NCBI RefSeq assembly: GCF_918797505.1
Contig: NC_092794.1
Location: 77,227,345 to 77,291,344 of the forward strand
DNA from: Bemisia tabaci
Lineage: Eukaryota; Arthropoda; Insecta; Hemiptera; Aleyrodidae
Direction of reading: 5' to 3'
DNA: 64,000 nucleotides
Program-made: the position numbers and the translations under genes
In this document: in pieces, positions 59,634 through 64,000 of the stretch
How the letters are laid out: the number at the start of each line of letters is the position of its first letter
Position numbering within the stretch: the first letter of the stretch is position 1
The notes under the pieces: model-generated
The model's input: the letters and a program-made list of their open reading frames with translations, nothing else
The model's database searches: none
What the model was told of the DNA's origin: nothing

Positions 59634-60580
59634 TGAGATGAGGCGTTGAGGAGATATTTGCAAAAATCTATTCATGAGTTTTCTCAATTTTGAAGAATTC
59701 AAAATGGCGGCGTCCTGAGCACTAGACAATTTTCCTGAAGTTAATATGGGCATTTTGGGACTTTTTTAGCACTTCTCTCAATCGAAAAAAATTGGTTTGG
59801 TTCGATGGACCAACCAAAACCGGAAATATGTTGTGCCGTGTTATTAGTGACCGTTGACAGAAAAAGTACTTTAATCTCAACACAACTCTAAAATGTAATA
59901 ATGGTATATTGTAGGCCTGCCAAGAAAAGTATTTTTCTTTCATTTTTACACAAAGTATGCCGTTAAAAGTCAAACCTAATCAGAATTTTGATGGTTTGAA
60001 TTTCAAATGTATTAAAACCTTGTTTTTACTTTCTTATTTTTTGTAAAATGAATGGACTGTCTGTCCAAAAACAAAAACAACAAGGAGTTATGTAATAATC
60101 AATCCAAAAGGCCATTAATTATGCACCAACTGAAGTTTAAAGAAAAGGCCATTAAAAGTTTTAATGTGGCATATTCAAGACACAAAATGTTTGAATCATG
60201 TACTTTGTGCAATTCCATGCCTTCTTTTCGCATTTAAGATAACTAAACTGCTCATTACACAGCTGAGTACATTTTACTTGTGGTAGCAGGTTTTTTTTCT
60301 TTCTTATATTGCTTGAGCATATTGGATTGTTTCAACAGTGAAATAACAGACCAAAGACGATGCCACAACTCTCATAGTAAGGTATGATAGCATTACCCCA
60401 GCTTTTATTTTCTATTTTATTCTCTTGTTTAGGGGCGATTGACCGATGGTAAAGGCAAAACCATAGAGTGTAAAAATGCTATCTTTGTCATGACCTCCAA
60501 TTTAGCATCGGATGAAATCGCTCAGCATGCCTTGCGGTTACGTGATGAAGCAGAAAAACTGCAAGAAAAGACTCCTGAAG
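31020..60580 (+). CDS. CLPB: CLPB/SKD3 mitochondrial ankyrin-AAA+ disaggregase, 5' part (gene span, eight exons)
   Basis: Joined coding exons are 31020-31347, 33199-33250, 35584-35777, 49603-49829, 55319-55433, 56495-56673, 57731-57892 and 60433-60580: 1405 nt, 468 codons plus one base. All junction phases agree. The predicted protein has a basic N-terminal leader, a hydrophobic stretch at about residues 91-103, ankyrin repeats at about 112-265, then the AAA+ domain: Walker A GSSGIGKT (327-334), pore loop GYVG (375-378), Walker B VVLFDE (396-401) and sensor 1 TSN (440-442). This order is diagnostic of metazoan CLPB, an ATP-driven protein disaggregase of the mitochondrial intermembrane space. 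Vertebrate CLPB is about 680-710 residues, so roughly 200 C-terminal residues, with the arginine finger and sensor 2, lie past the window. The introns are swollen by transposable elements. No in-frame stop or missing catalytic residue is seen, so the gene looks functional. Confidence 0.95.
31348..33198 (+). other. CLPB intron 1
   Basis: 1851-bp GT-AG intron. It holds an AT-rich block at about 31460-31880 built from degenerate copies of GAATATTCGAATAATCGCA. The block opens with TAGGGATGGTCG at 31460 and meets CCGTCCATCCCT near 31635, which suggests a degraded inverted-repeat element. At about 32690-32800 a fragment (CAACACGGCGGCTTATGG) matches the internal repeats of the elements at 21548 and 25148. 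No coding sequence recognised. Confidence 0.6.
33199..33250 (+). CDS. CLPB: CLPB exon 2: short 52-nt exon opening the first ankyrin repeat
   Basis: The acceptor is TTCTTCTACAG and the donor AAG|GTAAAT. The exon starts at codon base 2 and ends after codon base 2, matching the phases of exons 1 and 3 exactly. It encodes [18 protein letters not shown] once joined to its neighbours, which is the helix-turn-helix of an ankyrin repeat running straight into [11 protein letters not shown] in exon 3. Phase agreement on both sides together with the ankyrin consensus makes this call firm despite its length. Confidence 0.9.
33251..35583 (+). other. CLPB intron 2
   Basis: 2333-bp GT-AG intron. Bases 34017-35524 are a foldback element listed separately; the remaining ~825 bp show nothing recognisable. 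Confidence 0.8.
34017..35524. mobile_element. CAGGGTG foldback element in CLPB intron 2, 1508 bp
   Basis: CAGGGTATCCCAGACCGCC at the left is mirrored by GGTCCGCGACACCCTG; TA at 34015-34016 and 35525-35526. The two arms are nearly the whole element, meeting near 34795. Non-coding. Confidence 0.88.
35584..35777 (+). CDS. CLPB: CLPB exon 3: ankyrin repeats 1-2
   Basis: The acceptor TTTTTTGTCTAG precedes a one-base codon remainder. The exon encodes [11 protein letters not shown], then [20 protein letters not shown], then the typical [13 protein letters not shown] ankyrin finish and a poorly conserved third repeat ([17 protein letters not shown]). The donor is GATG|GTTTGT; the remaining G joins TT of exon 4 to read DVITLRE, as expected from CLPB homologues. 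The acceptor lies 58 bp after the TA duplication of a large foldback element, so this exon narrowly escaped the insertion. Confidence 0.95.
36714..39340. mobile_element. Giant palindrome nested in the 12.9-kb block
   Basis: Arms of about 1.2 kb mirror each other nearly base for base (e.g. AATTCACCCCGGGCCC at 36720 and GGGCCCGGGGTGAATT at 39300), meeting near 38180. The arms contain three loose sub-repeats around ATGGCATTTTGGGTTT. Removing the palindrome joins the interrupted outer arm. Confidence 0.85.
40080..40620. repeat. ~145-bp degenerate tandem repeat with AAGATGGCGGC
   Basis: TTTATCGGCAGATTTTCATG recurs in diverged form near 40110, 40240, 40405 and 40545, each followed by GAATTTGACGTTACTTTCAG and CAAGATGGCGG-type text. 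Confidence 0.65.
41770..43795. mobile_element. 2.0-kb palindromic foldback
   Basis: AAAACGGGTAAAAATTCCGC at 41787 is mirrored at 43763-43790. The mirror continues inward to ATTCTGGCGAGA at 42556 against TCTCGCCAGAAT at 43018. Central ~450 bp unpaired. Non-coding. Confidence 0.85.
45686..45985. mobile_element. TIR element with CAGCAGCCTGA ends, ~300 bp
   Basis: CAGCAGCCTGATTGTTGAA and TTAAAAGGCGGAGCG arms are mirrored by GCTCCGCCTTTTAACC and TTCAGGCTGCTG. Arms ~110 bp. No clear target duplication. Confidence 0.75.
49603..49829 (+). CDS. CLPB: CLPB exon 4: ankyrin repeats 3-4 and start of linker
   Basis: A long poly-T tract ending CAG forms the acceptor. The encoded part [17 protein letters not shown] matches the CLPB spacer, followed by [20 protein letters not shown] and [16 protein letters not shown], the most ankyrin-like repeat of the protein. 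It ends LLDRAMSE on a codon boundary at AG|GTAAAG. Sequence after 49829 that stays open to about 49973 is intron read-through and not part of the protein. Confidence 0.95.
51153..55086. mobile_element. CAGGGTG foldback in CLPB intron 4, 3934 bp with nested elements
   Basis: CAGGGTGTTTCAGACCACCC, mirrored at the right end; TA at 51151-51152 and 55087-55088. Same family as 34017 and 61015. Nested inside are an inverted-repeat segment at ~51246-51785 (ends CTAGACAAGGTACG) and a palindrome at 52804-54762. Confidence 0.88.
52804..54762. mobile_element. Nested ~1.96-kb palindrome
   Basis: AGGACCGTACAACAAAACGG is mirrored by CCGTTTTGTTGTAGGGTCCT. Arms of about 580 bp are almost identical, covering GACACTCAAAACTGGTCAT through GCCTGCAGGTTGCAAG. 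Flanks (AGAGAA and TATGGAG) join to the sequence of an uninterrupted family member at 62055 with no visible duplication. Confidence 0.8.
55319..55433 (+). CDS. CLPB: CLPB exon 5: charged linker into the AAA+ domain
   Basis: Acceptor TTTTTGCAG, donor CTG|GTAAGT. It encodes [20 protein letters not shown] then [18 protein letters not shown]. The Glu/Arg-rich helix and the RLK..I.GQE motif mark entry into the HSP100/Clp-type ATPase domain. It begins in phase 0 and ends after codon base 1, as exons 4 and 6 require. Confidence 0.97.
55434..57730 (+). other. CLPB introns 5 and 6 (either side of exon 6)
   Basis: Intron 5 (55434-56494, 1061 bp) and intron 6 (56674-57730, 1057 bp) are plain GT-AG introns with no large inverted repeat. 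They give a baseline for intron size in this gene without transposons. No RNA gene or ORF of note. Confidence 0.75.
56495..56673 (+). CDS. CLPB: CLPB exon 6: Walker A
   Basis: Acceptor TTTTTTTTTCAG, donor GAG|GTATGA. Encodes [20 protein letters not shown], the P-loop [14 protein letters not shown] and [14 protein letters not shown]. The GxxGxGKT P-loop is intact (Lys333, Thr334), so ATP binding should be preserved. The extended [20 protein letters not shown] context is characteristic of CLPB. Confidence 0.98.
57731..57892 (+). CDS. CLPB: CLPB exon 7: pore loop and Walker B, with GC splice donor
   Basis: Acceptor TTGACTTCAG. Encodes [40 protein letters not shown] and [14 protein letters not shown] is the substrate-gripping pore loop and LFDE the Walker B motif with its catalytic Glu (401). 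The protein must continue directly to GRLTDG in exon 8, which places the donor at GAG|GCAAGT. This is a GC rather than GT donor, with an otherwise perfect consensus on both sides. No GT nearby keeps the frame. Confidence 0.97.
57893..60432 (+). other. CLPB intron 7 (GC-AG)
   Basis: 2540 bp, starting GCAAGT and ending TTTAG. Bases 58243-59811 are a foldback element; about 970 bp remain outside it. Confidence 0.85.
58243..59811. mobile_element. Foldback element in CLPB intron 7, ~1.57 kb
   Basis: AAACCAAACCAATTTTTTCG and CAGGACGCCGCCATTTTGAA on the left are mirrored at 59695-59811. The A-run of 13 at 58430-58442 pairs with a T-run of 42 at 59591-59632, so one arm has expanded. Confidence 0.85.
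60433..60580 (+). CDS. CLPB: CLPB exon 8: sensor 1
   Basis: Acceptor CTCTTGTTTAG, donor GAAG|GTATGT. Encodes [20 protein letters not shown] then [20 protein letters not shown] and [12 protein letters not shown] contains the sensor 1 Asn (442). The exon ends after codon base 1. This is the last secure exon in the window; the region that should follow (sensor 2, arginine finger, C-terminus) is not present before base 64000. Confidence 0.97.
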
Positions 60581-61014
60581 GTATGTTAAACGACTGTGAT
60601 GACTCATATTTCTGGTACCCTATTGATCATTGTACAATAGGGTGTCCCAAATTTGAACCATCCAAAAAAATTTATCAGATCATCGATGTTTGATAGTTTT
60701 ATATTGTCATTATGTTGAGCATTTAATATCCCCAAAATTTGAGCGAAATTGGATGATTTTTATTGCTGCCGCAACGCTGTTTTAGTCGCGGCGAAAATTT
60801 TTGAGACGCCTTTTTAGCGTTTTGGACGCAACTTTTACAGGCAATTAGCAGCAATTACAGACATAAAACTGTTTTTTATCGTGACTTTGCGTACTATACC
60901 TATAAGTAATAATGTTTGTTTTGACGTTGCAAACCTTAAAGTTTTACTTCGAACCCCTTAAAATCGGCGAAAAACTCTATTTTTCGCTCTTAAGCTGCTA
61001 GTCGAGGACTTGTA

Positions 61015-62394
61015 CAGGGTGTTTCAGACCACCCGTACCAGGCCTTTTTCTCGGTTGGTTTCGGTCGTACGAAGTCGGAGACCGCGGGGATGAGTAGGAA
61101 TTTAAATGAGTGATACTTTAAATTGAAATCGCAGCGGTGGTTTTCATTGAATACCGCACGCAGAACAATCTATGGCTTTATAAACCAATCGGTGGTTCAT
61201 ACAGAACATCACTAATGGTCGTAAATGAACTAATGATTCTCAGTCTGTGAGCCATACTGAGGTATCTCGTACCATATTAAGGTATATATACCATAACTAA
61301 GGTGTATGTGCTATTATTATAGATTGCCTTTACTACTATTGAGGGTGTTCCATATGAACCACTAATTGGTTTATAAGCTAGAGCGTTTTTTCAGTTCCCC
61401 TCAGACGTTTTTTCAGTGCCCCTCAGATTCCCTAGGCCTCTCAGAAAAGTATAGCATATCAATGGATGCGGAATCGAACAAACAATAATTTCGACAGGTT
61501 TTTATTCAATCCTCACCAATTGCAAACACACTTAAAGGCGGCAACATGATTTGAATAATTATGAAAATTAAAGAAATTGCCATAACGTGGCAACAGTGGA
61601 TTTACATTGTAATTTATTCTACACAGCCTGATAAAGCGTAATTTTCTGCATTTTTGGGTATAAATACGAGCTCTGCAACTGCTTTTTTGCGAAAGTTATG
61701 CATATTTGAATGTTAAAAATTTAAAATTTTAAAAATCGGGGCTCCTTTCCAAATCGCAAATTGATTGCATCCAAATTGAGGAGCAAAACACATATACATC
61801 TTAAGTGACCCCTAAGAGTTCTAATAAACCCCCTGAACGGCAGAAAGTAACTCCCTGAGGAGTGGGGCTTCGCCCCCGCCAAAAATTTCTCAAGATTCCT
61901 CTTTGGTCGCAAAATTGACGTCGATTCTTCGGAAAAAGACGGCTTTGTCCTAAAAGGGCGGGTAGCGGAGCTTAGGGTCCATGATCTTCAGAGTCCTCGG
62001 GGTCGATTACATGGGAAATCGTCTTTTTCTGGAGAATCGACGTCAATTTTGCGTCCAAAGAGGAATTATGGAGGAGGGTACTGTCCCCCTCTTTAGGGGG
62101 TCATTTTTGGGCCTTGGATGGTCCGATTTTGGATTTTTAGGGGTCAATTCCTCGTGAAATTTTCCGTGCTTTTCAATTTTGATGCGATTCATCCGCAATT
62201 CGGTCGGGAACAGTGACTTTTAGCATCGTGACCCCCCCTTTACCTCCCAAGGGGGGGTGGGGGGGGGGGGGGTTCGGGACCACGAAATTTGGATTCCTTG
62301 GGGTCAATTCCGTAATCATCCCCGCGGTCTCCGACTTTGCACGACCTAAAACAACCGAGAAAAAGGCCTGGTACGGGTGGTCTGAAACACCCTG
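61015..62394. mobile_element. CAGGGTG element downstream of CLPB exon 8, 1380 bp
   Basis: CAGGGTGTTTCAGACCACCC at both ends (inverted); TA at 61013-61014 and 62395-62396. Its left arm is interrupted at ~61102 by the arm of another inverted repeat. Confidence 0.85.
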
Positions 62395-63391
62395 TATAAA
62401 AGGTAAGGGAAAAAATTAATAACAAGCTGATTTTTGGCGTAAGGAGTCCTTACAAATCCCTGAGTCCCCCCCCCCCCCCCAAACAGTCCTTACTGATATC
62501 AGAAGTTGACTCCACAGTCAAATAACCTAGTTTTTTGCCGATAGGATAAAAAAAAGTTGTACCATGCTATGAAAAGTGCCCAAGAAAAGAATGAAGCTGT
62601 GTAGGAAAGTGTAATTAAGAGCCCTCTCTTCAACAAGGGTATGCAAAACGGCTATAAAGTGACCTGGCGGGGATTGTACAAAACTTTGTGGGATAATTGT
62701 ACTGGTCATTTTAGGCCTAAATCAGCTGCTTTTAGGCGAAAACCGCAGGGAACTGACATTGCCGATTTTTAAAGTTGTAACATTCAAATATGCATAACTT
62801 TCGCAAAAAAGCAGTTGCAGAGCTCGTATTTATACCCAAAAATGCAGAAAATTACGCTTTATCGGGCTGTGTAGAATAAATTACAATGTAAATCCACTGT
62901 TGCCACGTTATGGCAATTTCTTTAATTTTCATAATTATTCAAATCATGTTGCCGCCTTTAAGTGTGTTTGCAATTGGTGAGGATTGAATAAAAACCTGTC
63001 GAAATTATTGTTTGTTCGATTCCGCATCCATTGATATGCTATACTTTTCTGAGAGGCCTAGGGAATCTGAGGGGCACTGAAAAAACGTCTGAGGGGAACT
63101 GAAAAAACGCTCTAGCTTATAAACCAATTAGTGGTTCATATGGAACACCCTCAATAGTAGTAAAGGCAATTTATAATAATAGCACATACACCTTAGTTAT
63201 GGTATATATACCTTAATATGGTACGAGATACCTCAGTATGGCTCACAGACTGAGAATCATTAGTTCATTTACGACCATTAGTGATGTTCTGTATGAACCA
63301 CCGATTGGTTTATAAAGCCATAGATTGTTCTGCGTGCGGTATTCAATGAAAACCACCGCTGCGATTTCAATTTAAAGTATCACTCATTTAA
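61102..63391. repeat. Interleaved inverted repeat, arms 61102-61718 and 62777-63391
   Basis: The ~615-bp arms are nearly perfect mirrors (TTTAAATGAGTGATAC with GTATCACTCATTTAA). One arm lies inside the CAGGGTG element and the other outside it, so the two inverted repeats overlap rather than nest. Confidence 0.8.
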
Positions 63392-63586
63392 TCACGTCCA
63401 GCAACAGATTTCAACCTAAACCGACCATTTTCGACATGGTGTCCACAACATTTCCTAATTTCCGCAGGAATTCATGCAGCGCAGAGTTGCTAGTTTTCAA
63501 GGAAACTGCCACCACAATCACAAAATAATGTTTTAATCATTAATCACGTCCTGCTACACAAGTGCATCCTTATTCTGTAGTTAGTA

Positions 63587-63844
63587 CCGTCGATTTATCG
63601 AATCGACGGTATCTTCTATCTCCCTGCAACGGCAGAGGTGCCTGACAAAAACGAGATATCGAAATTGGAAGCCACCGAATCACACAAGCAGTCTAATTGG
63701 TAGTTTTGGCAAGGGACCTAGATCCATTCATCTTGATACACATTCAATTCGGACTCTATAAAATTTTGATATCTCGTTTTTGTCGGGCGCCGTTGCTGTT
63801 GCAGAGAGATAAAAGATACCGTCGATTCAATAAATTGACGGTAG
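63587..63844. repeat. Short inverted repeat with TACCGTCGATT
   Basis: TACCGTCGATTTATCGAATC and GATATCGAAATTGG-type arms are mirrored at about 63765-63844. No clear duplication. From 63850 to 63945 a fragment of the 61340 repeat follows. Confidence 0.6.
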
Positions 63845-64000
63845 CAGTTGACAGTGTGCCATTATTATGTGTTGCCTTTACTTCTATTAGTAGTGTTTCA
63901 TATGAACCACTAATTGGTTTTTAAGCTACAGCTTTTTTTCAGTGCAGCAACTCCGCCGCAAAGTAAATTCCTTGAAGTCGGATCAAAGTTTCAAAAAAGT

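Overview
This is a eukaryotic, AT-rich, intron-bearing and heavily transposon-invaded nuclear window. It is most likely from an animal, and an arthropod would fit, but the sequence does not fix the species. I can support one real protein-coding gene: the 5' two thirds of CLPB (SKD3), the mitochondrial ankyrin-AAA+ disaggregase, on the + strand. Eight exons lie between 31020 and 60580. All splice phases agree, and the reading frame covers a putative mitochondrial leader, ankyrin repeats, Walker A, the pore loop, Walker B and sensor 1. The 3' exons (arginine finger, sensor 2, stop) lie beyond base 64000, apart from one weak candidate at the very edge. I recognised no tRNA, rRNA, CRISPR or bacterial-type operon.

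Region by region. Bases 1-9553 hold short inverted-repeat (TIR) elements with 8-bp target duplications (including a 42-bp one that is almost only TIR), and a complete 4.8-kb LTR element without coding capacity whose near-identical 1.36-kb LTRs are bounded by a 5-bp duplication and which landed inside a G-rich simple repeat. Bases 9554-17455 are framed by two inverted copies of a ~460-bp repeat. They contain a ~176-bp satellite of about 13 units, a 40-bp minisatellite with a TIR element inside it, and a lone ORF resembling an RPA-type OB-fold. Bases 17456-30973 are a nested patchwork of TIR and foldback elements, with insertion order readable from the target duplications.

Bases 30974-64000 are the CLPB locus. 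Four of its seven introns each carry one large inverted-repeat element (1.5, 12.9, 3.9 and 1.6 kb). Without these, every intron would be about 0.8-1.9 kb. Intron 7 uses a GC-AG splice pair. A TIR element sits only 46 bp upstream of the CLPB start codon, so the proximal 5' region of the gene is transposon-derived.

No new multi-gene system is visible. The less usual material is the TIR-only micro-insertions, the recurrence of an AA(A/G)ATGGCGGC (YY1/Pho-like) motif in unrelated repeats, the E-box-bearing LTR of the non-coding element, and the intron inflation of CLPB by foldback DNA.
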